Assembly (NCBI RefSeq): GCF_029537235.1
Contig: NZ_CP120638.1
Coordinates: 1,364,001 to 1,428,000, forward strand
Direction of reading: 5' to 3'
Origin: Rhizobium sp. 32-5/1
GTDB taxonomy: Bacteria; Pseudomonadota; Alphaproteobacteria; Rhizobiales; Rhizobiaceae
DNA length: 64,000 nucleotides
A model generated the notes under the pieces. It did not search any database. It was not told the origin of the DNA and saw nothing but the letters and a program-made list of their open reading frames with translations. The translations under genes and the position numbers were made by a program. Shown here in pieces: positions 9,281 through 19,973 of this stretch (within the stretch, counting starts at the first letter, position 1; the number at the start of each line of letters is the position of its first letter).

Positions 9281-11364
9281 GAAATCGAGCCGATGATCTT
9301 TATCTCGAGGCCTTTTGCGAGCTCGACATGGCTGAGAACCGGCAATGTTGCAAACAAGCGTTCGATGATCATGCGCACATAAGAGCGGGATTCGGGTGAA
9401 CTTACCAGCACGAACGGCATGCCGCGGTCGAGATGTTCACGGATAACCTTGGTCGCCTGTTCGCTGAACTCCTCCAGATGGCGTGGATCGATGTCGAACT
9501 CGACGACTTCGCCCTTTGCGTCCCGCTTCAGCGCCTGATGGAAGACCATGTCCCACTTGCTGCCAAGACGAAGCACGCGCAGCGTACCGTTGTCGGCCAG
9601 ATCGCCGCAAAGCTGCTGCGACATGCGAACGCGGACATGCTCGACGATCTGCTCGGTCTTGCGGACATGCGGCGCCAATTCCGCGACGGCTTCGAGGATC
9701 AGGTGCAGGTTGCGGATCGAGACGCGTTCGGCGAGCAAGAGCTTCAGCACGGCCTGCAGGCCGGAATAGGACATGTGCGACGTGCAGATTTCATCCGCAA
9801 GCTTTCGATATTCCGGATCGAGACGCTCGATGAGGATTTTGACGTCCTTGTAGGACAAAAGCTGCGGAAGGTTGTTGCGGATCACTTCGGAAAGATGCGT
9901 CAGCACCACCGAGACATTGTCGATCGGGTGGAAGCCTTCGCGCTTCAGATCTTCGGTGAAGGCTTCGAGAATCGAAACGGCCGGCATGCCGAAGGCTGGT
10001 TCGCGGATCTCGTCGCCCGGAACGCTTGGCCGCCGACCACCGCCGGTGACCACAAGGACTTCGCCCACACGCACGGTGTTGGAGGCAATCGTCGTGCCGT
10101 GAATGCGGATGTGATAGGCCTTGTCCGGAATACTGATGTCGTCGGAGACCTTGATCTCGGGAACGATGAGACCGTACTGGCCGGCGAACTTGCGGCGCAT
10201 CTTGCCGACCCGAAACGCGAGCTCCTGATGGGCGCCGAGAAGGCGTGTCGAGACCTGCTTGCCGAGCATCAGTTCGATTTCCGAAGTCTTCAGCACCGAC
10301 TTGACCGAATCTTTTTCGGTATCTTTGGTCATCTGCTGCTTGGTGCTTTCTTCATCGCGCTTGACCTTGTTGGCCGCCTCAAGCTGGCGCGGGATCACCC
10401 AGGCAAGGAAGCCCATGCCACCGCCGAGAAGCGCGAACGGAATGAACGGCAGGCCGGGCATCAAGGCGAGCAGAAGGAGAAGGCCAGACGCAAGCATCAG
10501 CGCGCGGGGATAGCCGCTCAGCTGGTTCATGACGGCCTCGTCGGTCGAACCGGATGTGCCGCCGCGAGAAACGAGCAGACCTGCGGCGAGCGAGACGATC
10601 AGGGCCGGAATCTGCGAAACAAGACCATCGCCGACTGAAAGCTTGACGAACACGTCGGCCGCTTCGCCGATCGACATGTCATGGCGCACATAGCCGATGA
10701 TGATGCCGCCGAAGACGTTGATGGCGGTGATCAGCAACCCTGCGATCGCGTCGCCGCGCACGAATTTCGAGGCACCGTCCATCGAACCGAAGAAGGAACT
10801 TTCCTCTTCCAATTCCCGGCGACGACGCTGGGCCTCCTTCTCGTCGATCAGGCCGGCCGAAAGGTCGGCATCGATCGACATCTGCTTGCCGGGGATGGCA
10901 TCGAGGGTGAAGCGCGCGCCGACTTCCGCGATACGCGTCGCACCCTTGGTAATGACGATGAAATTCACCGTGATCAGGATGAGGAAGACGATCAGGCCGA
11001 TGACAAAATCGCCCCCCATGACAAGCTCGGCGAAACCGGCGATGACGCCGCCTGCTGCATCGTGCCCTTCATGACCATGCGAGAGGATCACGCGTGTTGT
11101 GGCAATGTTGAGCGAAAGCCGGATCATCGTCGAAATCAGCAGGATGACCGGGAAGGACGAGAAATCGAGCGGCTTTTGAATCCACAGCGAAACCATCAGG
11201 ATAAGGATGGAGAAGGCGATGGAAAAGGCCAGGCCCATATCGATCAGGAATGGTGGGATCGGCAGGAAGAGAATGGACAGGATGGCCACGATGCCGAGCG
11301 CGAAGCCGATATCCTTGCCCTTGGGCGCGACTTTCGGGATGATCAGAGCAGGTGGTTGTGCCAT
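9277..11364 (-). CDS. flhA: Flagellar export gate protein FlhA
   Basis: 695 residues. Eight membrane helices lie in the first half and a cytoplasmic domain in the second. The FHIPEP signature region is clear ([20 protein letters not shown], about 145-165), followed by the charged [15 protein letters not shown] loop that conducts protons. The C-terminal domain forms the nonameric ring that receives chaperone-bound substrates. The start at 11364 ([12 protein letters not shown]) was preferred to an in-frame start 12 codons upstream because family members begin here. It overlaps fliR downstream and follows fliQ after 124 bp. Confidence 0.96.
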   Translation of the reverse strand: MAQPPALIIPKVAPKGKDIGFALGIVAILSILFLPIPPFLIDMGLAFSIAFSILILMVSLWIQKPLDFSSFPVILLISTMIRLSLNIATTRVILSHGHEGHDAAGGVIAGFAELVMGGDFVIGLIVFLILITVNFIVITKGATRIAEVGARFTLDAIPGKQMSIDADLSAGLIDEKEAQRRRRELEEESSFFGSMDGASKFVRGDAIAGLLITAINVFGGIIIGYVRHDMSIGEAADVFVKLSVGDGLVSQIPALIVSLAAGLLVSRGGTSGSTDEAVMNQLSGYPRALMLASGLLLLLALMPGLPFIPFALLGGGMGFLAWVIPRQLEAANKVKRDEESTKQQMTKDTEKDSVKSVLKTSEIELMLGKQVSTRLLGAHQELAFRVGKMRRKFAGQYGLIVPEIKVSDDISIPDKAYHIRIHGTTIASNTVRVGEVLVVTGGGRRPSVPGDEIREPAFGMPAVSILEAFTEDLKREGFHPIDNVSVVLTHLSEVIRNNLPQLLSYKDVKILIERLDPEYRKLADEICTSHMSYSGLQAVLKLLLAERVSIRNLHLILEAVAELAPHVRKTEQIVEHVRVRMSQQLCGDLADNGTLRVLRLGSKWDMVFHQALKRDAKGEVVEFDIDPRHLEEFSEQATKVIREHLDRGMPFVLVSSPESRSYVRMIIERLFATLPVLSHVELAKGLEIKIIGSIS

Positions 11365-11488
11365 CGGTAAATCCGTCTCTTCATGAGAGGCGGGCAGCAT
11401 TCATACCTGCTGCCCAAACTACCGACAGCACTAGCGCACCAAACTTGCGCGAAAATGGTAGAATCAAAGACGAGGAAGGATTTGCAGC

Positions 11489-11755
11489 TCAAAAGCCGCT
11501 TTGGATCCGCGAGAACACGACATTCGTGAAAATCGAAATCTGCGAGCCGACGAAGGGTGCCGAAATCGCCACGGTGATCAGCACCGCCAGGATTTTCGGC
11601 ACGAATGTCAGGGTCATTTCCTGAATCTGAGTCAGCGCCTGGATAAAGGCGACAACGACACCAACGACCATGGCAGCGAGAACGGCCGGACCGGAGGCGA
11701 CGATGACCGTCCAGATCGCCGCCTGCACCATATCGAGCGCGTCCGCCTCGTTCAT
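11489..11755 (-). CDS. fliQ: Flagellar export gate protein FliQ
   Basis: 88 residues with two long hydrophobic helices (AAIWTVIVASGPAVLAAMVV and the segment around VPKILAVLITVAISAPFV). The loop between them reads ALTQIQEMTLTF, matching the FliQ signature. Four FliQ subunits pack around FliP/FliR in the export gate. The start is the ATG at 11755, 7 bp beyond the flgD stop; the longer reading from 11779 would lie inside flgD. Confidence 0.94.
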   Translation of the reverse strand: MNEADALDMVQAAIWTVIVASGPAVLAAMVVGVVVAFIQALTQIQEMTLTFVPKILAVLITVAISAPFVGSQISIFTNVVFSRIQSGF

Positions 11756-11762
11756 GTCATGC

Positions 11763-12966
<1,204 letters not shown>

Positions 12967-13003
12967 TCAGACATCCTTCATGTTTGTCCTGATCCTCATT
13001 GCA

Positions 13004-14050
13004 TCAGAGGAAATTGATCAAACTCAACTGCTGAAGCCGCGAGGTCAGCGTGTACGAAGTTTCGATCTGGGTCAGCAAAGTGTTCATGCGGGTCGACGCT
13101 TCGTAGACGTCAATACCCTCGATATCGTTGATATGCGTCTTCACCAGCTTCATCTGCGCTTCAAGCGAGGTATTTGCCTTTTTGACCCGCGATTCCGAGA
13201 TGCCGAGCGAACTGCTCGTTTCGATGAGGCCGGTAATGCTCTGCTGCACGTAGTTCTGAGAAGCCGAGTTAACCGTGTCACGCACCGTACTCGATACGTT
13301 GGCGCCCAGCAGCTCGGTGGCGATCACTGCGGCGAGCGCAAATTTCCGCACGCCCGCGGTGTTCGTATTCGACGTGCTCGCGATGACTTCGTTCGCACTG
13401 ATCCGGCTCATCACGTTCTGGTCGGAAGCATTCGACCAGTCGCTATCCCACTGCGCGCCAGTGTACATCGGCTCCAGGGTGTTTTCAATGAAATCAGTCA
13501 TCTGCGCCGGCGTGAAGTCGTTCATTGTGGCGATGCCGTTGCCGAGCATGAATGTCGATAGCGCCGCATCGAACGATACCTTGGCCGGCGAACCTGCCTC
13601 GTAGTCGGCGAGCGGCTTCACGTCGGTATTGATACCCGACAGCAGAAACTCGCCGTTGAACTGGACATTTGCTGCAGCCACGAAAGAATTCAGCGCACCG
13701 TTGATATCGGTCTTTGCGATAGACAATCGTGTCGCATCGTCATTACCGAGTGTCGCGATCAACGTCGTGTTGATCTGCTCGGCCGCCTTGCGCATAGTTT
13801 CCAGTGACATCTGCGAAGCGGACAGCCGCTGCGTCACGATCGCATTGGTATCCTTCAGGTTTTCAAGCCTATCCAACTCGTTTTTCAAGTTTACAGCGCG
13901 AGACGAAGCCGCACCAAGGGCGAGCCCCGAATCTGCGTATTTCCCTGTCGTTACCTCCTGCTGCAGCTTGATCACTTCAAGCTGTCCTTGCTGGATGGTA
14001 ACCCGCATGGCATTCTGGACTGCCAGATTTGAAACGAAAGACGTCTTCAT
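13004..14050 (-). CDS. flgL: Hook-filament junction protein FlgL (HAP3)
   Basis: 348 residues. The N-terminal helix (FVSNLAVQNAMRVTIQQGQ) and C-terminal helix (MNTLLTQIETSYTLTSRLQQ) form the D0 coiled-coil shared by flagellin-like junction proteins. The middle is the variable region. FlgL joins the hook (through FlgK) to the filament. It starts 2 bp after flgK ends. It has a conserved late-flagellar position and a likely FlgN-type chaperone further down the same operon. Confidence 0.93.
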   Translation of the reverse strand: MKTSFVSNLAVQNAMRVTIQQGQLEVIKLQQEVTTGKYADSGLALGAASSRAVNLKNELDRLENLKDTNAIVTQRLSASQMSLETMRKAAEQINTTLIATLGNDDATRLSIAKTDINGALNSFVAAANVQFNGEFLLSGINTDVKPLADYEAGSPAKVSFDAALSTFMLGNGIATMNDFTPAQMTDFIENTLEPMYTGAQWDSDWSNASDQNVMSRISANEVIASTSNTNTAGVRKFALAAVIATELLGANVSSTVRDTVNSASQNYVQQSITGLIETSSSLGISESRVKKANTSLEAQMKLVKTHINDIEGIDVYEASTRMNTLLTQIETSYTLTSRLQQLSLINFL

Positions 14051-14052
14051 GA

Positions 14053-15471
14053 TTATCTCACCGTATTCAGGAGTGTCGTCAGCATCTCATCAACGGTGCT
14101 GAGCAGCTTCGCGGAAGCCTTGTAAGACTGTTCGAGGTCGAGCATGAGCGCGAGTTCCTCGTCGAGGCTGACGCCCGTGTCGTTGCTCAAAGCCTGCTGC
14201 GTTTGTGACAGCATGGCCATCTTGTTATCGTTCGATGTCGACGCCGCCTTGCGTAATTGCTCCAACCAGCCGATAGACGATGAAGCGTAGGTCATGATCG
14301 AAGCGCTTCCGCCGAGATCCGCGTTGACATCGAAGGACTGGGTCGCATTCATGGCGACGATGTAGCTGTCGAGCAGTGTGGTGTAGGCCGCATTTCCCGA
14401 GGTATTCGAAACGAGACCGTTGAAGCCGCCGTCGCGTAGGACGGTTGGATCTGCATCGGCGATTGGGTTTACCACGAGACTAGCGGCGATGCCCGGTTCG
14501 ATGGTGCCGGCTGCAGGGATCGTGCCGCCCGACCAGGTGAAAAGGCCGGGGCCCCCGTTTTCCTGGAACATTGTGACAAGCATGCGCGCGACTTCATCAA
14601 GTTGCGACTGCATTTTCGGCGCAACGTCGTCTCGCAGCTGAACAAGGCTGGCAAGCGTACCCTCGCCCGTGGTGTTTCCACCCGTGCCGGCCTTCAGAGG
14701 AACGCCATCGACGTAGACTGGATTTCCCGTCACAGTCGCATCGAAGGTCGCGGTCGGCGTGAAGGTTACTTTTCGGGCCAACGTTTCGAACAGGACGGTA
14801 CCGTCTGCAGAGTAGATGACCGTATCCATGTTGGATCGCGTGACAGTGGAAATCCCTACGATCTCCGCCATCTGCTTCAAGAGGCTGTCACGCTCGTCCA
14901 GCGCGTCGCTGGCATCCTTGCCGGTGGCCAGATTGCCGACAATTTCATTGTTGATCTTTTCGAACTTGGTCAAGTAACCGTTGAGCGTGCCGACCTGTTC
15001 GAGAATCTCCCGGTCTGCATCCGCCCGGATATCCTGCACGGCAGCAGCACTGGTGCTGACCGAATAAGCAAGATCTTTTGCATCGGCAACAGTCGAAGAC
15101 GCAATGGTGATATTTCCCGGCGACGCCGCGTAGGTCTGTAGACTTGAGCGGAATTTCGCCAGGTAGTTGGAAGGAGACGAGGCATAGTCGTTGCCTCCGA
15201 ACACCGACTGCATGTGCGTCAAACCGTCCAGCAGGCGGTTCTGACCCGATGCCGCCGATAGGCTGCTGATCGTCTGCTTGAACAGCGCCTCGTTCTGCGC
15301 CCGCTGTATCTTGATGTAGTAGCCGCCCTCCGCATCAACGCCCATCATGGCAAGGCGGCGAACATAGTCCGCATTGCCCGAATTCGCGATGTTCTTCGAC
15401 ACGATGGCGGTCTGTTGCCCCGTGTTGCTGAAAATCTGCTGGGCCGTATTAATTGCGGCGGAGAGCGACAT
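14053..15471 (-). CDS. flgK: Hook-filament junction protein FlgK (HAP1)
   Basis: 472 residues. The N-terminus (AAINTAQQIFSNTGQQTAI, then VSKNIANSGNADYVRR) is the flagellar rod/hook D0 signature. The C-terminus (DEELALMLDLEQSYKASAKL) is the matching partner helix, ending in ELALM-type FlgK residues. FlgK forms the first junction ring on the hook. The gene follows flgE by 24 bp. Confidence 0.95.
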   Translation of the reverse strand: MSLSAAINTAQQIFSNTGQQTAIVSKNIANSGNADYVRRLAMMGVDAEGGYYIKIQRAQNEALFKQTISSLSAASGQNRLLDGLTHMQSVFGGNDYASSPSNYLAKFRSSLQTYAASPGNITIASSTVADAKDLAYSVSTSAAAVQDIRADADREILEQVGTLNGYLTKFEKINNEIVGNLATGKDASDALDERDSLLKQMAEIVGISTVTRSNMDTVIYSADGTVLFETLARKVTFTPTATFDATVTGNPVYVDGVPLKAGTGGNTTGEGTLASLVQLRDDVAPKMQSQLDEVARMLVTMFQENGGPGLFTWSGGTIPAAGTIEPGIAASLVVNPIADADPTVLRDGGFNGLVSNTSGNAAYTTLLDSYIVAMNATQSFDVNADLGGSASIMTYASSSIGWLEQLRKAASTSNDNKMAMLSQTQQALSNDTGVSLDEELALMLDLEQSYKASAKLLSTVDEMLTTLLNTVR

Positions 15472-15495
15472 GACGCAGTCCCGTCCCTTTTATGA

Positions 15496-16704
15496 TTAAC
15501 GCTTCAGGTTCACGAGGACGTCCAGCAGATCTGCACCTGTCTGGAAGACTTTCGAGTTTGCCGTGTAGCTACGCTGGGATTCGATCATCGCCGTCAGTTC
15601 TTCGGCGATATCGACGTTCGAGCTTTCAAGTGCACCGGAAATAATGTTGCCGAAATCGCCGGAACCGGCAAAGCCGGTGACGATGACGCCGGAATCGGTG
15701 CCCTGGGAATAAACGTTGCCAGACTGGGGAACGAGATTGTCCGGGCTCTGGACGTTGGCAAGCGCGATGCGGTAGCGCGGCTCGAGCTTGTTGTTTTCGT
15801 ACTTGACGTAGACGATGCCGTCGTCGTCGATCTGGAAGCCGGCCACCTTGCTCGGCGCGTTGCCGTCAATGGTGCCACCGTCCGGATTGAACTTGTAGCC
15901 GAGCTGCGTGGTCTTCGAGAGATCGATGTCAATAGCACCGAGCGTGGCGCCCGTTCCGGCAAGCCCGGTCATGACGGTCGTCGTCAGCGTCGCCGGTGAC
16001 GTTGTCAGCACCCCAGAAGCGTTGAAAGCAAGTGCCATGGTATCAAGTGTCGTCGATGTCGTCCGGTCCACGACCTCGACCGACCAGGCGTTGGCCGCAG
16101 TCTTCTCGTAGTTGAAATCCAGAATGCGGGTGTTACCTTGGCTGTCGTAGACGATCAGTGAGGTTGTCGAGATATCGCCGACCGCTGCACCGGAATCCAG
16201 ATTGGCACCCATCGTGCCCTCGGTAGAACCTTTGGCGACAAGACCGGCCGAAGCCAAATTGACCTTACTCAGACCATCAAAGCCGTTGACGACAACCGTT
16301 GGGTCGGCGCCGTTGCCATATTCGTAGCCGAGCAGGCTGTAGCCGGCCGAATTGACGAGGTTGCCGTCACCGTCCTGGGTGAATGCACCGGCGCGGGTGA
16401 GGAATTCCTGGCCATTGGCACCTTCGACGATGAAGAAACCGCCGCCGTCGAGCGCGAGGTCCGAGGCCGAGGTCGTATAGACCTTGGCGCCTTCGGCGGA
16501 GATGCTGTAGCGGATCTTGGTTTCGACGCCGCCGGAATTGTAGGATCCGTTTGTGGTCGGCAGGATCATCGAGGAAAATTCCGACGATGCGCGCTTGTAA
16601 CCGGTGGTATTGGCGTTGGCGATGTTTTCAGCCACCGCGCCCAAACGGTTTGCCTGGGCATTCATGCCGGAACCGCCCGTTCTCATCATTCCGTAAAGAC
16701 TCAT
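15496..16704 (-). CDS. flgE: Flagellar hook protein FlgE
   Basis: 402 residues. It begins SLYGMMRTGGSGMNAQANRL with the conserved [15 protein letters not shown] loop. Central domains contain LDGGGFFIVEGANGQEFLTR near 85, and it ends with the partner helix EELTAMIESQRSYTANSKVF. FlgE polymerises into the universal joint; its length is set by MotD/FliK, encoded upstream. It is the first structural gene of the long operon running to 6387 and lies 123 bp downstream of rem. Confidence 0.96.
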   Translation of the reverse strand: MSLYGMMRTGGSGMNAQANRLGAVAENIANANTTGYKRASSEFSSMILPTTNGSYNSGGVETKIRYSISAEGAKVYTTSASDLALDGGGFFIVEGANGQEFLTRAGAFTQDGDGNLVNSAGYSLLGYEYGNGADPTVVVNGFDGLSKVNLASAGLVAKGSTEGTMGANLDSGAAVGDISTTSLIVYDSQGNTRILDFNYEKTAANAWSVEVVDRTTSTTLDTMALAFNASGVLTTSPATLTTTVMTGLAGTGATLGAIDIDLSKTTQLGYKFNPDGGTIDGNAPSKVAGFQIDDDGIVYVKYENNKLEPRYRIALANVQSPDNLVPQSGNVYSQGTDSGVIVTGFAGSGDFGNIISGALESSNVDIAEELTAMIESQRSYTANSKVFQTGADLLDVLVNLKR

Positions 16705-16827
16705 GATCGATCCTCGTTTTCGTCGTTATGGCCAGATTAGAAGTTGGGCCTTGCGTGAACCTGTACTTGCCTTTTTCCTGTCACCGATCGGGCCGCCGCC
16801 GCACCCCGACCGACAACCACGCGTCAA

Positions 16828-17499
16828 TCAGCTCCAGTCGATGCAGTAGCCAAGGAAGCGCTTGGAATCGATCGGATCGAAGCCGAGCCGCTTGCGCAGT
16901 TTCTTGCGCAGTTTGCTGATATGGCTTTCGACAACGTTCTCTTCGACGTCCTCGTCGAAGATGCCGTAGATCGCGTTGAAGATCTGGCTCTTGGATACGC
17001 GACGACCGCGGTTGGAGACCAAATATTCCAGAATGCGACGCTCACGGCGCGGCAGAGCAAAAACCTCGCCATGCACTTCCGGATCGCGCCCATCGGAGAA
17101 CACCCGGATCGGGCCAATGTCGATGAAATTGGTCAGGGTCTTCAGGCGACGGCGAATGGCCGCAGCGCGCGCGAGAATTTCCCGTGGGTGCACAGGTTTG
17201 CGAACCACATCATCGACACCACAGTCGAAGAAGGCCAGCGTCGTTTCCAGGGAGGGTGAATCGCTGATCGCAATGACCGGCGCCATGGTGCGATCCCGGA
17301 TAGCGCGGGGCAGGCTCATCGCCGTATCGCCCTGGCCGATCAGGAAGGCTTCGACAGCATCGATATCGCTATCGGCAGCTGTGGAAACCCACTCGCCAAA
17401 CTCACGTGGGTCGAACCCCGTGGAGGGCACGCCCTCACGTCCAAACAGAGAAGTATATCCGTCTTTTACAAGCTCACGCTCATCAACCACTACGATCAT
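16828..17499 (-). CDS. rem: Flagellar transcriptional regulator Rem (FtcR-type, OmpR family)
   Basis: 223 residues. An N-terminal receiver-like domain (about 1-115) is followed by an OmpR-type winged helix (about 120-223) with [15 protein letters not shown] and [17 protein letters not shown], the recognition-helix region. Rem in Sinorhizobium and FtcR in Brucella activate class II/III flagellar genes and sit at this same spot. The receiver keeps Asp6 and the late VRKPV lysine, but I see no Asp at the usual phosphorylation strand (region DAVEAFLIG), so it may act without phosphorylation. VisN/VisR are expected to control rem. A TTAA-N7-TTAA site lies about 92 bp upstream of the start. Confidence 0.93.
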   Translation of the reverse strand: MIVVVDERELVKDGYTSLFGREGVPSTGFDPREFGEWVSTAADSDIDAVEAFLIGQGDTAMSLPRAIRDRTMAPVIAISDSPSLETTLAFFDCGVDDVVRKPVHPREILARAAAIRRRLKTLTNFIDIGPIRVFSDGRDPEVHGEVFALPRRERRILEYLVSNRGRRVSKSQIFNAIYGIFDEDVEENVVESHISKLRKKLRKRLGFDPIDSKRFLGYCIDWS

Positions 17500-17590
17500 T
17501 CGTCCGCCTCCGAATCAGTATGGTGCCTCGATGTAATAGAGGTACGAATCGAGGGAATCTTGAACAACTATGGAAAGTCAGTGGCGGAAA

Positions 17591-17605
17591 TTAATAGTTG
17601 CTTAA
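17591..17605. promoter_or_regulatory. CtrA-like site upstream of rem
   Basis: TTAA at 17591-17594 and TTAA at 17602-17605 are separated by exactly 7 bp, the consensus spacing of CtrA sites. It lies 92-106 bp upstream of the rem start codon, in the AT-rich rem promoter region (17500-17779, 280 bp without a gene). Functional binding is inferred. Confidence 0.5.
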
Positions 17606-17779
17606 GAATTTGGTGGCGATTTGATCTATATCTAGTGGCTTAACGCCAAACCATCACTAAAAATAATGTGGAAAAGTTAATGGTCCACAAGGAATTGCTT
17701 TTCATGCCTTTTTTCGCCGCAGCCAGGACACAATGCTGCATGGCAACATGTGCAGCGTGATTTTCCCTTATAAATTGTA

Positions 17780-18346
17780 TTATTGACAGAATTCAGACGC
17801 GTTTGGAGTCCACTTACCATAGCCGGTTGCCACCAGATTTGTGATCACTCGGCACACATATCTCTTCTGGGCCGGATCATTGTTCGGTCCGGCATGGTAA
17901 CGTGCCACGGCCATGGTCCAGGTTTCATGCCTGGCATGGAGATTTTGCAGAAACCGCGCCGCATATTCGACGTTTTTTCGCGGGTCCAGCATCTCTTCCG
18001 GCGAGGCAAAATTCTCGCCATGGAAGTGATAGTTGATCTGCATGCAACCCAAATCGATCAGCTTGGCACCATGGGATCGGGCGCTGGCAAACCGGTCGAG
18101 GACATCCGCTGCGCTATTGCCAAAATAGGCCTTGCCCTCGATGTTCATTGCAAACGGTTGCAACGACCCTTTCCGACCCGTTTCGGTTAGTCCTACCGAA
18201 TAAAGAATGCCAGCGGGGACCTGGTACTTTGCAGCTGCAGCGATGATTTCATCTTCGCAAACGCCAGTGCTCGCCTGCGCCTCACATATAGGTGTGATCA
18301 GTCCGGCCAGACTCAGAAGCAGCAGAGACCTCATCCGTAGTGCCAT
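17780..18346 (-). CDS. Lytic transglycosylase, probably flagellum-dedicated
   Basis: 188 residues with a signal peptide (MRSLLLLSLAGLITPICEAQA). The SLT fold motifs follow: GILYSVGLTETGRKG with the likely catalytic Glu, then GCMQINYHFHG and VARYHAGPN. It would cut peptidoglycan in the periplasm to let the rod through. The FlgJ-like protein here has no muramidase domain, and Rhodobacter uses a separate enzyme (SltF) for this purpose, so a flagellar role is likely. The start at 18346 has AAGGTGG 8 bp upstream. The coding region overlaps the 3' end of motD by 65 bp in another frame. Confidence 0.87.
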   Translation of the reverse strand: MALRMRSLLLLSLAGLITPICEAQASTGVCEDEIIAAAAKYQVPAGILYSVGLTETGRKGSLQPFAMNIEGKAYFGNSAADVLDRFASARSHGAKLIDLGCMQINYHFHGENFASPEEMLDPRKNVEYAARFLQNLHARHETWTMAVARYHAGPNNDPAQKRYVCRVITNLVATGYGKWTPNASEFCQ

Positions 18347-19973
18347 GACCCGTCCACCTTTCGCCAGACCGCTGCTGACTGCTATCGTTGTTGCGGCTGC
18401 GGCCCTGGGCTGCACCGTCACCGGAGGCGTCCCTGCCCAGTTGTCCCGCCTGCGCCTGGGGCTGCTGCGAACCGGAATTGCCCGAGGAGGTATCCGAAGG
18501 CGCGTTGAATGTGATGTTGATCTGATCCACGGCAAAGCCCTGCGCGCGCAATGCCTTGACCATGGCATTCTGGTCGTCGCTCAGCTGTCGGAAGGCCTCA
18601 CCGCTTTCCACCTTCAGATCGACATGCAGTTCGTCGTCCTTCAGCCGCAGGGTCGCCGTCACCATACCAAGGTCGATCGGGTGCATCTGGATCTTCAGCG
18701 TATTTACGACCTTACTGGCCGCGGAAGCTGCCTCAGGACTGGAAAGCCCTGAACTCGGCTGCATGGCCCTGGCCCATTCCGTGCTGCCTGTCACGGCGGC
18801 GGCAACGGCCTGAGAATTGGTATTGGCCGCAATGCCGAGATAGCGGCGAGAATCGAGAATGGTGACCGTCTCAGCCTTGGCATTGGATGCCGCGTCCGCT
18901 TTCGTTCCGCTCGCATCGATCCTTGCCGATGGCTTGTCACCATCCGTGTTGATGCTCATCGATACGGACTGGCCCTTGCCGTCTGCGCGTGCAAAGCGGA
19001 AGGTCCGATCAGCACCACCAGATGCAGTCGCGTTGGCCACGGCATTGGCATCAGCAGCGAGAGTCTCCTTACGCTGCGTATCGGCTCCACTGGCCTGCCT
19101 GTTGTCATTCCGTGCCCTCCCCGCCCTGTCTGCCAAAGCCTGGAATTCTGATATCAATTCCGTCGACGTCGTCCGCACTTCCGCAGAGGTGACTGGCAGC
19201 TCCTTGGGTGATCCCAGCAATGCCAGCAACTGGCTGACGCCACCGGTTTCGATGTTGTCCGATTCCGTTGCGGATTTATCATCGTCGTCAAGACTCGTCG
19301 GCTGCGACTTGGCCTCGACGCTGGCAGCCTTCGCTAGGTCGGCGGGCTTTGCGGGAGACAACCTGCCATCCTTTGCAAGCTCCAGAATTTTCTCCACTGA
19401 GGGCGGCGATTTGACGTCGGGTGTATCATTGGCACGCTCGGCGTGAGCCGGCGTTTTCTCGTCGGGAAGGATATCGGCCGAGACGACATCGATATCCAGC
19501 TTGACGTTGATGATGGGACGATCGCTCACGGGGAGGCTGCGCTCGGGCAAACTGGTTGGAGTCGCCATTTGAGGCCGTGCCGTTTTGGACGTCTCTTCTT
19601 TCAGTGCAAGGTTTTGAATAGGCAATGATGCAAAGACTTTTCCGGTTTTGGCCGCAACGCTCTGCCTGGAAACCTCTACGTCCTTGGTGGGCAATTGTCC
19701 GTCATCGGCAGATTCGATCCGGAGCGGCTTGCCGATGTCGATTTTGCCGGTGTCTTTGCGGCCCGGCTCTATGGCCGATCCAAGGCTGGCAAGATCATTC
19801 TTCAAGCTCATCGGTACAGCCGGCGGTTTCTTCTTTCCGGCATCTGTGATCGCGTTCTCGAAAGCGGCGTTATTCACGCCCGCACCAAGAGAGGCGAATG
19901 CTCCCGATTTGCCTCCGGCCTTCGTTGACCGCGCCGGGCTCGCGCCCATCAGGCTGTCATCCACCAAACTCAT
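18282..19973 (-). CDS. motD: Hook-length control protein MotD/FliK
   Basis: 563 residues: a long disordered, Ala/Lys/Asp/Ser-rich N-terminal ruler region, then a compact C-terminal domain. That domain (TLKIQMHPIDLGMVTATLRL with the following KDDELHVDLKVE and ALRAQGFAVDQINITF, about 425-500) is the FliK C-terminal domain, which triggers the FlhB substrate switch. In Sinorhizobium motD was shown to be the fliK orthologue. A low-complexity Gln/Ser/Gly tail follows. The start overlaps the motC stop (ATGA), and the 3' end overlaps the transglycosylase gene by 65 bp. Confidence 0.9.
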   Translation of the reverse strand: MSLVDDSLMGASPARSTKAGGKSGAFASLGAGVNNAAFENAITDAGKKKPPAVPMSLKNDLASLGSAIEPGRKDTGKIDIGKPLRIESADDGQLPTKDVEVSRQSVAAKTGKVFASLPIQNLALKEETSKTARPQMATPTSLPERSLPVSDRPIINVKLDIDVVSADILPDEKTPAHAERANDTPDVKSPPSVEKILELAKDGRLSPAKPADLAKAASVEAKSQPTSLDDDDKSATESDNIETGGVSQLLALLGSPKELPVTSAEVRTTSTELISEFQALADRAGRARNDNRQASGADTQRKETLAADANAVANATASGGADRTFRFARADGKGQSVSMSINTDGDKPSARIDASGTKADAASNAKAETVTILDSRRYLGIAANTNSQAVAAAVTGSTEWARAMQPSSGLSSPEAASAASKVVNTLKIQMHPIDLGMVTATLRLKDDELHVDLKVESGEAFRQLSDDQNAMVKALRAQGFAVDQINITFNAPSDTSSGNSGSQQPQAQAGQLGRDASGDGAAQGRSRNNDSSQQRSGERWTGHGTTDEVSAASESGRTDHTYM

